NCBI GenBank assembly: GCA_018350325.1
Contig: JAEVLN010000025.1
Coordinates: 348,098 to 412,097, forward strand
Source of the DNA: Globodera rostochiensis
Taxonomy: Eukaryota; Nematoda; Chromadorea; Rhabditida; Heteroderidae
Direction of reading: 5' to 3'
Length of the DNA: 64,000 nt
This document shows positions 44,331 through 55,844 of this stretch, one piece after another. Position 1 is the stretch's first letter; each line of letters begins with the position of its first letter. Below the pieces are notes generated by a model. It worked only from the letters and a program-made list of their open reading frames with translations. It was not told the origin of the DNA and did not search any database. The translations under genes were made by a program, and so were the position numbers.

Positions 44331-44800
44331 GGGGAGCGGCCCGTTTGAGTCTGGCCGGTTGAGTCTGGTGGCCAGTTGAGTCTGGCCGGTTGAGTCTGGT
44401 TAGAAGGAAAAAAAGTTGCAATATTTAATTTTCTGAACCGACAAATGGTCCGGTAAGCCAAAATCGGACAAAAGTCGGAAGAGCCGAATTCATATAAAAT
44501 TTCGTCAAACTTCCAAAAAAAAACTTCTCTAGGCTTGTTTTGGTGCTGAAACCGAATTTTGATCAATAATGTTGTAGCAAAGCTTTTTGAACCGGTTAAG
44601 TTAGCTTTGAAAATCTGCAAAAATTACTTTAAATCGCTTCTTAGATGTTTTTTTAAGTCTCAAAAAAGAATAATTAAGCCTTTATAATATTTAAACGGTT
44701 TTTGAAACCGGTTCAGAAAATTAAATATTGCAACTTATTTTCTTCTAACCAGACTCAACTGGCCACCAGACTCAACCGGCCAGACTCAAACGACCCCTAC
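44331..44800. mobile_element. MULE-like element with 9-bp duplication and sub-repeated ends
   Basis: Long inverted ends made of a repeated CCGGTTGAGTCTGG / GGCCAGTTGAGTCTGG unit, flanked by CGATCAGTG at 44322-44330 and 44801-44809. Nine-base duplications and long ends fit Mutator-like elements. The uninterrupted repeat at 55.37 kb gives a related empty site. No transposase seen. Confidence 0.75.
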
Positions 44801-45089
44801 CGATCAGTGGTGTACAAAGTGGGGACCGGTGCTGGACTGGTATCCCGGCGGGTTTTCTCCGGAATCCGGGTTTTGGTAAATAGGTATGTATCATAGCTAC
44901 CAGGCTCAAAATAAACTCAAAACCACTTTTGTAGGTTTTTTAGGGGCTGAAACCGATAGAACAATCAAAAATCGAAAGATGGGGAATCGGATGGCCAGCA
45001 GCAGAGGGCAGCAGTGGAAAAGTGACTAGGCTCATTAATCGTCGCTTTACACAGCCACTCAAAAATGAGACGTGCACCAATAAATAGAG

Positions 45090-45211
45090 TAGGGTTGTCA
45101 CGCCGACCCCGCAAATTTAGGCCATTTTCGGGGTTTTTCCCCGACCCCGAAAAACCCCGACCTCCAATTCTCCCCCCCCCCCCCCCCCCCGCACGCGGGG
45201 TGACAACCCTA
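45090..45211. mobile_element. hAT-type MITE with TAGGGTTGTCAC ends
   Basis: Ends TAGGGTTGTCACGCCGAC / CGGGGTGACAACCCTA; flanks AAATAGAG / AAATAGAT match 7 of 8. Interior is CCCCGA repeats and a C run. Confidence 0.75.
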
Positions 45212-45689
45212 AAATAGATTGCGGAGATGCAAAAGAAAGAAAGTGGGAGCGAAAGGGTGGAAGTGTATACGGTATAATGTAGAAAAGGGGGAGGGGGGGG
45301 GGGACGCCCCCCCTGACGATGGGAGAGAAGAAATAGGAAGTGATTGGTGGGATGAAAAGATAAACGGATATGTGTGTTAGGTATTTATGTATTAGATTAC
45401 GACAATAAATTGGTACTTATGTCAGTGTAAGTATACATGTGTACGTGAATGGACAAAAGGAATGGGCCGCAGAGTTAATGGGGTCCGACTAAGCTTGTCG
45501 GTTTCTGGAAAATCCTCAAACCGAACAAAAATTTTAAACCGACCCGAACGACGAACCGGGCCAAAAAAGCACCGAACCAAACAAAACGAACCGTGACACA
45601 TAAACCGAAACGAAAAGAAAATTCGAATTTAAATTTTAGTATTTTTCCGCAAGAGCTAAAATACTTTTATGTTCCTATGTTTGGCTACC

Positions 45690-45800
45690 GAACATTTCGC
45701 CCATGGACATTTCGCCCATTGACATTTCGCCCATTGGACATTTGCCCATTGGACATTTCGCCCATTGGACATTTCGCCCAGTAACGAAAAAACGTTCGCC
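45690..45800. repeat. CATTTCGCCCATTGGA tandem repeat
   Basis: Six degenerate copies of a 15-17-base unit. The short proline- and histidine-rich frames it opens on both strands are by-products. Confidence 0.7.
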
Positions 45801-46262
45801 CATTAGACATTTCGCTACGCATTGGAAAAACATTCCGAAGCGGTTCCAAGCTATTCGCGGTTCCGGTTCCAAATCGGTTCCGGATTTTGGTAACTTATCC
45901 TTTCTTCTGGGGCAGCAAATTCAAATTTTAAAAAATGTTAAAGTTCGAAGCTTTTAAGCGGCGGTGCAATTTTGCGTATGAAAAACAAAAAAATTTCTTT
46001 GCGCGCGCTATTTGTTACCATTTTTTAAATTTGAATTTGAGGCCCCCGAAAGGCGTGTCCGGTAATTTCGACAGTGGTCAATTTGGACAATAAAACGTTT
46101 TAAATTATAAAAAAATTTCCGACGCATCGTCAGAACCCACCAACAACAAAATCCAAGTTTTCTCGTTTGAAAATTTTTATTAAAACTATTAAAATTGTTA
46201 AAATGGATTAGGAAATTCAATAAATTGCAAAAAGTTGGGCAGCAAGTAGGGTAGAACCAAGC

Positions 46263-46340
46263 CGACGCGGAAGGGATTAGAACTTTAGACCCTGACTTTT
46301 GGGGAATCCCCTCACAACCAACTGCGCCACGCCATTCACG
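46263..46340 (-). repeat. tRNA-like (SINE-type) sequence
   Basis: A-box-like TGGCGCAGTTGGTTG (46315-46329) and B-box-like AGTTCTAATCCC (46273-46284) on the minus strand, about 35 bases apart. Stem pairing is weak, so probably a tRNA-derived element. A weaker plus-strand candidate is at 46622-46690. Confidence 0.45.
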
Positions 46341-46729
46341 GGGGTTCGATGTGAAAATTGGTGAAAAGGGAAAGAAAAAATCTTTTCATGGCCAATTTTT
46401 CGATTAGCGATGACCACGTCTCACTGATCTGATCACCTTTTTTTTTGATCAAAATGAGAAGCCGGAGCAGAACAGTGCCATGAAAAAAATATTTATTACC
46501 CAAATATAATTACAAAGTGCCATTATATTGGCATTTGTACAAGCAGGTCCAAACAATATAAAATAGGTAAATGTGAGAAATAAATATAAAATGGCCTAAA
46601 AATATCAATAAATTTTTGTGTGGGGATATAGCCCAGTGATCAGAACGTGCCAAGACTTTGCCTTCTGGATCCAGGCCTGGATTTTTTCTGGACCCAGAAT
46701 CCAGATCCAACACGGGCTTCTGGTGATTT

Positions 46730-46895
46730 GGATTTTTCTTGATTTTGGTGAATCTTGCTGCTCGCAAATTTAAGATCTTCTCCGCTTCCGGTCTTAATTC
46801 TTTGTGAAACATTTCGGCATCATCCGCTGAAATGGCATTTGCAAGCAGCGACTCATCCTCCTCATCCAGAAATTCATCAAAAGTTGAAAAATGTG
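46730..46895 (-). CDS. coding fragment of unknown gene
   Basis: Minus frame FDEFLDEEDESLLANAIS then ADDAEMFHKELRPEAEKILN and LRAARFTKI has protein-like composition. It has no stop-free partner exon that I can identify and runs into a repeat at its 3' end. Probably a stranded exon. Confidence 0.35.
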
Positions 46896-47570
46896 CGAAT
46901 ATTTATGGAAAATTTGTCAGATTAAAAGCAATAGAATTTTGCATTCAAAGCAAAAATGTTTTTAAATATGTATAAACAAATGGCGTAAAATCGATTAAAA
47001 AGCATAAATTTGGGTCCGGGATTTAGAGTTGGGCAAAACGGAGGCCAGATTCGGATTCTACGCCCTTGTATACCCCTAGCCCAACTTTTTGTCGACTTAT
47101 ACAAATTTTTTTTGGGTATTTTGTTAAATTTTGATTCAAATTTTACGAATTGCGCTGCCCCACATACATAATGTTCGACGCCACGCAATGTCGACTCAGC
47201 CAAAAACGACAAAATGTCGAAAAAAAATGTTGAGTCTTTCAAAGTCACTAAAAATTTTTGGGGTTTCGGAGCGTAGAATCCGAATATGACTTTCAACCAA
47301 TTCCTGACCCCGGACCCAGACTCGAACAATTTTTCGAAAAATCAAAAATTTTCAGAAAATCAAACTTGGTTTCAAAATCGCTCTCAAAGCGTGAATTAGA
47401 TCGTTATTTGCCTTTTCCTTGTTACTTTGTGCTTTTTAATTGATTTTGAAACATAATGTGAATTAAAAACATTCCTAAAAACAATGGAAAAATTGCTTTA
47501 AAATGCAATAAAAAAAGGAAAAATACCCCCTATTAAGAAAGTGGTATTGATCAATAATCGCTGAACGCGT

Positions 47571-47890
47571 TTATCTCGTTGAGACAAAATGCGCAAGCAA
47601 TCGCCGTTCGTAATCGTTCATGGGAGACGGTCGTCTTTTCCCATTTGTGGCTATAACATCGTTACGACGCATGCTGCTGATTTGGCTCTGAAAAGAGAAA
47701 AAAATGTTTAAATCAACCCGACGTGGCAGAAAGAAAAGCGCGCAATAAAATTTAGTAAATTCAAAAGTTGACAGATCAATGACCATTTTGGCCATCACAA
47801 TTATAACAGTGTAAATGATCAGGCAGCCGATCGGCATCACTACGGACGGTAGCACACCAGAACACTTCGCGGATTGTTCTTTTAGAAAAT
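47571..47890 (-). pseudogene. possible nematode chemoreceptor-like fragment
   Basis: Exon one (about 47890-47779) reads YELNFLKEQSAKCSGVLP then SVVMPIGCLIIYTVIIVMAK, a membrane segment; after ATG|GTCATT and TTTTCAG at 47688 it continues SQISSMRRNDVIATNGKR.. YERRLLAHFVSTR. This resembles TM5 and the third cytoplasmic loop of a rhodopsin-like or srx-type receptor. TM1-4 and TM6-7 are not found, so it is partial. Confidence 0.35.
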
Positions 47891-47959
47891 TCAGTTCGTA
47901 GCATTTTTCCTGCGCTTTTTAATGGTGACATTTTTTTACGAAGTTTCAAAGGTTTGAGC

Positions 47960-49390
47960 AAAAAAGACCAAAACTAGTAGAAACTAAATTTCAAAGTGAG
48001 GCCCAGGAAGCGAGTTGCGGATCAAGTCGCACAAAGGGAATTTTTTTTCTTTTTGCTCCAATCGCTTAGCACTCGCTGGTAGGAACCCCAGTTGGTATCC
48101 GACAAGTTGGCTGTTGATCACTTTTTGATTGGACTGCCCAGTTTTTCTGGCAAATGACTAAAAATTGTTGGGTCGGAATTTCGAAAATTATTTTTCGACC
48201 CTAACTTTTTTTGGTTTGCCCGCAACGCTTAGTGATTTTTTGCATTATTGTAGAGCTTTGAAAGCTGCGTCGAATGGTGTTTAGTTTGTTTGAAAATTTT
48301 TTGAAATTTTCGAGCTAGGCCCCCTCGAAGGTTTTTCAACTTTTTTGGGCTTACATTTCAGGCGAAATAAAGATCGCTTTCAAAACCCAACCTTTCAAGA
48401 TCTATCGATTGGTGTTTTGTTTTGCCCGAAAATTCCGAAAAGAGTTTTTTGCCAGCCAAGTCCATGGTGGTGTAGTGGTGAGTGGTGGAAGTGTGGGGGG
48501 TATGGTGGGGGTTCGGATCCGCTTGGCTGAAATCATTTTTTCCGACTTTCTTTGCATATTTATGGTAGTGGAAACAATTTCTAAAATTCTTAAATTATTT
48601 TTGATAGTTTAAAAATATTTTTGTGGAGTGTTTGGAAATTTTATGAAATTTCATTTTTTTGGTCAGCAAAATTTGGTGAATATTGAAAAAATTCATAACT
48701 TTTTGCAAAATTGAGTAATCTTAAGCATTTTAGTGTCATAAAACGCAGAAAAATTAGCGCTATTTTTTTGATATTATATTGTTGTGGAAGGTTTAAAATT
48801 CAAAAGTGGTGGTCAATTTTTCGAAAAAATGAATTTTTTACAAAAAAAATTCATAAAAATTTGTGGAATTTTTTCATCAATTATTTGATTTTGGTAATAC
48901 TTTTTAGCAAAAAAATATATTTTTTTGCAAAAACTAACAATCAAACGAATTAATTTGGTTTTTTATTTATCAGATTCGGATTCTACGCATCAGAAAACCA
49001 CGGAAACGACCTTTTTCAATATTTATTGTAAAATTTAGAAAATCGATTTTTTGAAAAATTCGAATTCGGGTCCGGTGTTCGAAATCGTTCAAAATGGAGG
49101 TCAGATTCGGATTCTACGTCCCAACAGCCCTAAAAACTATTTTCTAACGACTTTATAAAATGTTTTCATTTTTTGAAAAAAAATTTGGGACACCCGTTCT
49201 GCAGGATTGCCTAATTCTTTATGTAAATCTTAGAGGTTTTGAATCGGTTAAAATTTTTGAAAATTAATTTGTTAGTAACTTTCTTCAAAAAAATTGAGAA
49301 ATTCCTAAATTACCTTCAATTTAAAAATCTTAAATACATAAAAAATATTGTTTTTCTTTGCCATGAAGTTAATTAAAAGACACAAAAAAC
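47960..49390. other. AT-rich gene-poor stretch with one tRNA-like sequence
   Basis: No gene supported. At 48464-48525 (plus strand) TGGTGTAGTGGTGAGTGG and GGGTTCGGATCC resemble A and B boxes. A phrase like CAGATTCGGATTCTACG recurs at 48972, 49100, 50090 and elsewhere in the window, a dispersed repeat. Confidence 0.45.
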
Positions 49391-49475
49391 TATTTACAAA
49401 GACGGGGTTTAAACCCCCAGGCAACCACATCACTCACCAGCAGGGCATTCAATAAAAATAATAAAAAGGTATTTG

Positions 49476-49541
49476 ACTCGAGGACTCGAACCTCAGACAA
49501 TAAGGTCTTTTGGTTAACAGTTTAACCACTGAGCCACGTAA
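49476..49541 (-). repeat. tRNA-like (SINE-type) sequence, best box match
   Basis: A box TGGCTCAGTGGTTAAA (49521-49536) and B box GGTTCGAGTCC (49482-49492). The T arm pairs well (TGAGG/CCTCG) but the D and acceptor stems do not. The A box matches the copy at 26917-26931, suggesting one SINE family. Another weak copy is at 49400-49450. Confidence 0.5.
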
Positions 49542-49579
49542 TATTTTGAATAACGGTTGAAAAATTCGAATATATTACC

Positions 49580-49812
49580 AATTTTTCCATTCGGTACTTT
49601 TTTCGGTACTCAAATTTTGTTCGCTCGGTACCTTCGGTACTCAGATTTTTTCGGTCGGTACTTTTCGGTAAAGTACCGAAAAAGTACCGGTACCGAAAAC
49701 CATCGGTACTTTCCGAAAAGGTTCGGTCGGTACTTTTCGGGAAAGTACCGATACCTGAGTACCGAAAAGTACCGAAAAAGCGTCGGTACTTTCCCGTACC
49801 GTCCTATCTCTA
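49580..49812. repeat. CGGTACTTTTCGGTA inverted-repeat element
   Basis: Multiple direct and inverted copies of TTCGGTACTTTTCGGTA let the region fold extensively. It ends in GGTACCGTCCTATCTCTAG-like sequence. A fragment of the same family is at 60575-60615. Confidence 0.6.
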
Positions 49813-50294
49813 GTTTTTGTGCTCACATATAGAAAAATAGATCAGCTTTCCAATGGTATTGCCAAATAATAACTCCCCTGCATTTGGAGGGGTGCCCTTC
49901 GAGCAATTTTCTGAGAATCAAAAAAACAACAAAAAGTTGAACTCAAATTTCCCAATTTACACCGATTTTCAGGCTAAATCTCATTGAAAATATCATCGAC
50001 ATTTTGACGATTTTAATGGGAAATGCGAAAAAAGTTTTGGAAATTATTCGAATCCGAGTTTCGGGTTCGAATTCGGTTGAAACGGAGGTCAGATTCGGAT
50101 TCTACGGCCCCGTAAACCCCTAGAAATGTGGCTACCGTTTTACACCCTTTCAGATTTTGCCAACTTTGAGGGGCTATTACTTTGCTCAGGGTCAAGAGCA
50201 TCTCAAATTTTTTGCAGATTCGTAATCAGCTCGACGAGGAGAGTCGAATGGTATATTATGCATCGGAATAAAGCACAAAAAAATACCGTATTTC

Positions 50295-50948
50295 GGCGCG
50301 CGTACAACTCGGCAGTGAGGACAACTCGGCACTGGACAACTCGGCAGTGGAAATAAATATTTTAAAATCAACAATGCAATTCACCAAATTTTTGAACTTT
50401 TTAAAATATATTCAACAACATCAATTTTCTTAAACGCATTCATTGTTTGATTTTCGCAAAGCTAGTGAAGTTGGTGCTTTTGTAAGAAAATATTCGTCTT
50501 CGGCTGCCCAAAAAATCACCTTTTGTTAGAGGCGCCTCTCTGAAGGGAGAAAGGGAGGGCGGGCGGGGGGGGGGAGGGCGAAGATTTGGCCAATACAATA
50601 AATTGAAGTGTCCATTGATCCCTCTCATGAGAAAGCATTTAAGAAAATTGATGTTGTTGAATATATTTTAAAAATTCAAAATATTTGGTGAATTGCATAA
50701 TTTTGAAGAAATTGATGTTGTTGAATATATTTTAAAATTATTTAAAAATTTGGTGAATTGCATTGTTGATTTTAAAATATTTATTTCCACTGCCGAGTTG
50801 TCCAGTGCCGAGTTGTCCTCACTGCCGAGTTGTCCGGTGCCGAGTTGTCCCACTGCCGAGTTATCCAGTGCCGAGTTGTCCACTGCCGAGTTGTCCCACT
50901 GCCGAGTTATCCAGTGCCGAGTTGTCCACTGCCGAGTTGTCCTTACCC
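50295..50948. mobile_element. MULE-like element nested in a CCGTATTTCC MITE
   Basis: Ends built from CACTGCCGAGTTGTCC / AGTGCCGAGTTGTCC units; flanked by CCGTATTTC at 50286-50294 and 50949-50957. The interior repeats TTGGTGAATTGCA and related AT-rich units. That duplicated 9-mer is itself the end of a TA-flanked MITE (TA|CCGTATTTCCTCTATTATTA .. AATAAAGGAAATACGG|TA, to 51063), so the insertion lies in its terminal repeat. Confidence 0.75.
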
Positions 50949-51078
50949 CCGTATTTCCTCTATTATTAGCCCACCCTCTATTTGAAGCCCCCTTCTAATT
51001 GTAGCCCCCCTCGAGGGGAAATTGAAAAATAGAAGCCCATGGGCTACTAATAAAGGAAATACGGTAGTATCGTTCACC

Positions 51079-51453
51079 CACCGAATGTCACTGCTGGGCC
51101 CTTTTCGTCCATTGCGCCTTTCTCTTTCTGAAAATAATATAAATGATTTCGTTTGAAGAACTTTTTGACCTGAATTTGTGTGATTTCTTTCACACTTTAA
51201 AGTTTAAAGTTCCATATTTTATCGGCTAACATAATAAAGTACGCAAAACGAAACACTTCTTCGGCCCCATCGGCACACACATCGCTCTTCTTCTTCTGAT
51301 CACATTGCGTGTCCAGTTCAAGCTTCTCAAGCTGTACTTCCATCTCGCACAACACAACTGAACGATTTGCCGCCTCAACAGAAGTTTCAGACGCAACAAC
51401 GAGCTGTTTCCGGTCAGCATCTTTGTGCTTTGGTTGCGAAGACGATGCACTCA
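51079..51453 (-). CDS. small gene or 3' exons, Ser/Lys-rich
   Basis: ATG at 51453 reads MSASSSQPKHKDADRKQLVV then ASETSVEAANRSVVLCEMEV and QLEKLELDTQCDQKKKSDVC. A short downstream exon after TTTCAG reads KEKGAMDEKGPAVTFGG and stops near 51079. The donor joining them is unclear. It may be the end of the coiled-coil gene to its left in transcription or an independent gene. Not recognised. Confidence 0.4.
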
Positions 51454-51593
51454 TCTTGAATAAAGAGAAATCGAAAAATGCCTAAATAAGCAAAAAAGGA
51501 ACCCCAAAATATGTTTTTAAGCAAAAAATCAATCGCTGTCAGTTGGACCGAAACAACAGCAAGAAAAACAAAATTTCTGTGCAATAAATAAAT

Positions 51594-51750
51594 TAGTGTT
51601 CGGCAAATGGCATTTTCCGGTAACGGTAAAACCGGTAATTACCGTTACAGGTTTTTTACCGTTCGTGGTTCAAAACGACCGGTAACCGGTAAATTTACCG
51701 TGAATTTTTACCGATTTTTACCGCGGTAAATTTTACCGTGCCGAACACTA
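51594..51750. mobile_element. MITE with TAGTGTTCGGCA ends
   Basis: Ends TAGTGTTCGGCA / TGCCGAACACTA enclose repeats of ACCGGTAA and TTACCG. No target duplication visible (AAATAAAT versus CTTGAAAC). Confidence 0.7.
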
Positions 51751-51954
51751 CTTGAAACAAAGTCATAATTTATTTCAAGTCTCGAGCATTCCTAATATAC
51801 ATTAAACGAGGCCGGCCGGATTCAAAAATGTAGCAGAGCCTTTATCGTGTAAACTTGTCTTAAGAAAAATTTTCACAAATTTGTGCTAAATCCCCTTATC
51901 CACGTTGATCGGCCAATTGGCAGTTTACTCAATTTTATCTCAAAAAGAGTCAGA

Positions 51955-53384
51955 GTCCCACAGCCACACCTTTTGCTTAAAAGTATTGCCCAATTGTTGG
52001 ACATCCAAGCGAAGAAAGGTTTGTGTCTTTTGCGCTTCCTGCACAGCTTCAATGCCCCTGGCAACAACGGCTTCACGTTCCTCCGCAAGTTGCTGTTCTT
52101 GCATTCGCGCCCTCGCTTCAAGGTTAAGAGAAATTCATTACTTTTTGCATATGAAAATTGTGGGGCTTCCCTATTTTCGGTGATAGGTCAAGGTAGAGAG
52201 AGGGAGAAATTGGGAACATCATGAGTCTGTGTGTGAAAAAGTAAGAGAGTGGACAGTTCGTTAATGATGAGAGCCTTTCGTTTAATTGTCGATTCGCCAT
52301 TTTTCATAACAAAATTCGTGTCAATTAGGCGAATCGTCATTTTTGGATTAGCCATGTTAATGTGATATAGTAAGTACCGACCGATTTTCTCATGTCGACG
52401 CCGTACTTCCTCTTGTCGACGTTCTTCCTCTTGTCGACGTTTTTCCTCTTGTCGACGCCGTTCTTCCTCTTTTTGTTCACGTTCCTGGACAAAATGAATG
52501 TTTAAACCGAATTTTTTGACCCGATAAAATTTTAGAAATTTAAAAATGTTTATTTTTAAAATCAAATTATTATGAATTGGGGAGCAGCTCATTTAAGCGC
52601 CAGCTCACCTCCAAACTCTTGGAGAATTCGGATAAAACTCTAAATTTAAAAATTTACATTAGTTTTTCTTCACGGACCTATTTGATAAATAATTGTCATT
52701 TGATAGCTCTCGATGAGACGAATCGATCTAGGCTTAGGAGAAGTCGATCTGATGCCTGAACTGAAGTGTCCAATGTTTTAAAATGTAGACAATTTAGAGG
52801 GCATCTATCTAGGCTCTCATGCATCAGATCGACTTCTGCCAGGGCTAGATCGATTCGGCTTCATCGAGAGCTATCTAATGGCTCTATCATTATCAAAATG
52901 GGTCCTGGATACTTCACATTACCCTTATGATTCCTCTGTGATTTAAACATTTTCATTTAACACTTCTGATTAGACTTTATTTTGCACCCTCACTCACCGC
53001 CTGTTCCTCTCTCTCCAAACGTTCCATCAACTGCTGATGTTCCTGTTCCCGTCGACGTTCCTGTTCCTCTCTCTCCTGACGCTGCTGTTCCCATCGACGT
53101 TGCCGTTCCAATCTCTCCTGACGTTGCCGTTCCTCTCGACGTTGCTGTTCCTGTCGACGTTGCTGTTCCATTCTCTCCATAATTTCCATAAACCGCTGAT
53201 GCATCTGTCGATGTTCCTGTTCCAATCTCTGCTGAAATTCCCGCCATTCCTCTGCATAACTATGTTCTGGTGGACGATGGGAGCATCCTGGAGGAATTTC
53301 GCGGCAACAACGACAACAATGCCCATTGCCGGGGCAAAATCGGCACTGATAACCACCATGGCCACATGTAGCCAAGAAAGGCAT
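51955..53384 (-). CDS. Cys-rich plus coiled-coil gene (N-terminal module of the SecA-like family)
   Basis: Exon 1 from ATG 53384: MPFLATCGHGGYQCRFC.. GHCCRCC, then about 100 residues of Glu/Arg/Gln coiled coil, ending GCG|GTGAGTGAGG near 52997. Exon 2 (about 52487-52385): EREQKEEERRRQEEKRRQEE.. Exon 3 (about 52130-51955): RARMQEQQLAEEREAVVARG then IEAVQEAQKTQTFLRLDVQQ and LGNTFKQKVWLW. This is the best-preserved version of the front module. No QISDVC or motor exons follow at lower coordinates, so it may be a stand-alone adaptor-like gene or a truncated copy. The Cys/His cluster suggests zinc binding (inference). Confidence 0.6.
52700..52880. repeat. inverted-repeat element, arms about 55 bp
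   Basis: GATAGCTCTCGATGAGACGA .. GAAGTCGATCTGATGC is mirrored by GCATCAGATCGACTTC .. CATCGAGAGCTATC. Located in an intron of the Cys-rich gene. Confidence 0.7.
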
Positions 53385-53751
53385 CAAAGTTGGTAAGTAG
53401 TATGTACTATATTTCACTGAAAAGTGTTTATTTTGTTAGCCTTATGTTCCTCTGTGATTTTTAAATTTTTTTTAACACTCCTGGTTAGATGTTTTATTTA
53501 ACGCAAGTTTTCGAAGCACAAAGTTTCGCCCAGCCCTGGTGGGGATTAGAGTGCGGCGCAGGACCGGAACCTGCGCAGGATTTTGCAGGATCCGGTCCGC
53601 AATCCTGCACTTTTTGGGCTTTTGCAGGATTGCAGGATTAATCCCGCAGGATCCGATCCTGCAAACAATTTTGAATCCAATCCTGCAACAGGATACGCAA
53701 ATTTGACTGCGGATCCTGCAAATACTAAATTTAATAAAGGTTAATGCCAAA

Positions 53752-53812
53752 CGTGGTTAGTGGGTTGTAAACGTTTTGGTTGGGGTTCAAACCCCCGGCC
53801 ATGTAAATTATT
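53752..53812 (+). repeat. tRNA-like (SINE-type) sequence
   Basis: TGGTTAGTGGGTTGTAA (A-box-like) and GGGTTCAAACCC (B-box-like, pairing TGGGG/CCCCG in a T arm). Confidence 0.45.
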
Positions 53813-53849
53813 TTTTCTTAACTTCAGTGAGCAACTATAGCGGAGGACA

Positions 53850-55200
53850 ATTTCTAAAAATAATAAAAATATTTCTGATTTTGTAAAATCAAGTCAAACA
53901 TGATGAAAACCCACAATATTTTTTTTTCACAAATTACAAAATCGCCATTAAAAAATCATAGGGGGACCCTATTGTTTTGCACTTTTACATTTTTTTGACC
54001 AATTTTCTTAACAAGATTTATTAAAATTTCCAAAAATTTTCTCGGCGGCGCCTATCGGCACCGCCGACCACCCTTAAAAATTGAGCATTTTGCGCAAAAA
54101 TTGCTTAACAAAAAAGCAATAAAACGGAAAAACATACCCCTAAAAATCGACTTTTTGCCCCCTCCCCGAAAAAAAATCCGGGCTACGTGCCTGCCCCAAC
54201 CCTAAAATTTGGACGTCCCCGATCCCCGACATGGCTAACTCGGCCTGCAATATAAGAATCCGAAAAAAATTTTGTTCGGCAACCATTCCCTGAAGAGTTA
54301 CAGACCTGGGACTGAAGTATTTTTGACTAGGGACTCAGTTATCTAATGATTAAAAAATGGGCAAAAATTATATATCAATCGACTCCTCTCTAAGCCTAAC
54401 GCACGAATCTGAAAGAAGTTTTTGGCGGAAACCACTTTGAAGCAAGTTATGAGCCCGGGACTGAAGTGTCTTTTTGACTGGTGACTCAGTTGTCCATTGT
54501 TTAAAAAATGGGAAAAACCACTTATATTGGGCTTAAAACACGGAACGGAGCATGCCTAGCCTAACGCGCCCCAAGCCAGGGTGACTTAGGCCTAAGCCTA
54601 ACGCGCCCCGAGCCAGGGTGGCTTAGGCCTAAGCCTAACGCGCCCCGAGCCAGGGTGGCTTAGGTCTAAGCCTGTTGTGTCCCCGACTCTTGATTTGGAC
54701 TCTCGACTCAAATTTGGGGCTTGGTTGGAAAAAGAGTCTATTGAAGGTTTAAAGCAATTTAAATACTGGTCGAGGGAGGGAGGAGTCGAGAAAACATTCG
54801 AGAGGGAACTGGGCAGAGGCCCAGTTACACAAATATTGGCTGGGGAAAATCGGCAAATGCCTAAAGGGCAACAGATTGTATTTTGTGTTTAGTGAATGGA
54901 TGGGGAAGAGTGGTGATGGGTGGGAAACCAAAAGCGTTTTTTTCAATCAGAGGGAATCCAACAAAGCCTAACGTGCCCCGAGCCAGGGTGGCTTAGGCCT
55001 AAGCCTAATGAACCCCTAATTTGGTTATTTAAGAAAAATTCTTTTTCCTTAATTTAAAAAAATTTAAACCGGTTCAAAACCGCTTTGAATTTTCAATTTT
55101 TATTTTCTATCGACAAATTCTAGTTTTTAAAGCCTATATAAGCGATTTTTCCCATTTTTTAAACAATGGACAACTGAGTCTGAGCAAAAAAGAGGTAAAA
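53850..55200. other. gene-poor stretch with a 47-base tandem repeat
   Basis: No gene supported. 54045-54075 is a hairpin-repeat copy (GGCGGCGCCTATCGGCACCG). 54540-54680 holds three copies of a 47-base unit around GCGCCCCGAGCCAGGGTGGC, with a fourth copy at 54965-55010. Confidence 0.5.
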
Positions 55201-55844
55201 AGAAAGAAAGAACGAATGAATGAAGAATGAACCGGGGTGAAGGGAATTAAAATAACCTACTAATCGATATTGTGTCTGCCCTTTTTGAGAGGTGCACAGA
55301 GATTTAAAAAGAAAAATATACATATAAGCAGAAAACATCGAAGATACATCACAACAACGGTTGAACGGTCAGTGATGTACAAAGTGGGTCCGGTGCCGGA
55401 CCCGAATCCGGGCGGCTTTTCTACGGAATCTGGGGTTTGGTAAATATTTATCATACGGCCCAGGTAGAACAAGCAAAAATTTTTATTGGGGCGAGCATTT
55501 AAACCGGGTTTTAAACCGGTTTAAATTTCGAAAAACCATGTGGAGGAGTCAACAATTCCAAAAATTTTCGAACCGAAAACCGAACCGGGCCGTTTCGGTT
55601 TAACAAAAACGAAATTTTTCCGGGATTTTGGTTCGGTTTCAAACAGACAACCCGGGGTGCGACAGGGAGGAAGTTTATTCTCGGGTGCTAGAAAAAAAGT
55701 GTTGCATTAAGCAAGAAAAAATGGATAAATTTGACACCGATAAGCTGAAGAATCGCATTCATAAAAATTGGCCATATTATCTAATTGGTAGCAAATGGAC
55801 AATAAATTATTAATTTAAATCATAAAACTAATGTAAAAAGACAT

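Noticed and set aside
49476..49541. Functional tRNA gene
   Set aside because: A and B boxes are good, but the D and acceptor stems do not pair, so a tRNA-derived repeat is more likely.
53027..53396. Frames opposite the Cys-rich gene (FLFPSTFLF.. and GTATSTGTATS..)
   Set aside because: Antisense or shifted readings of the Glu/Arg coiled-coil repeat.
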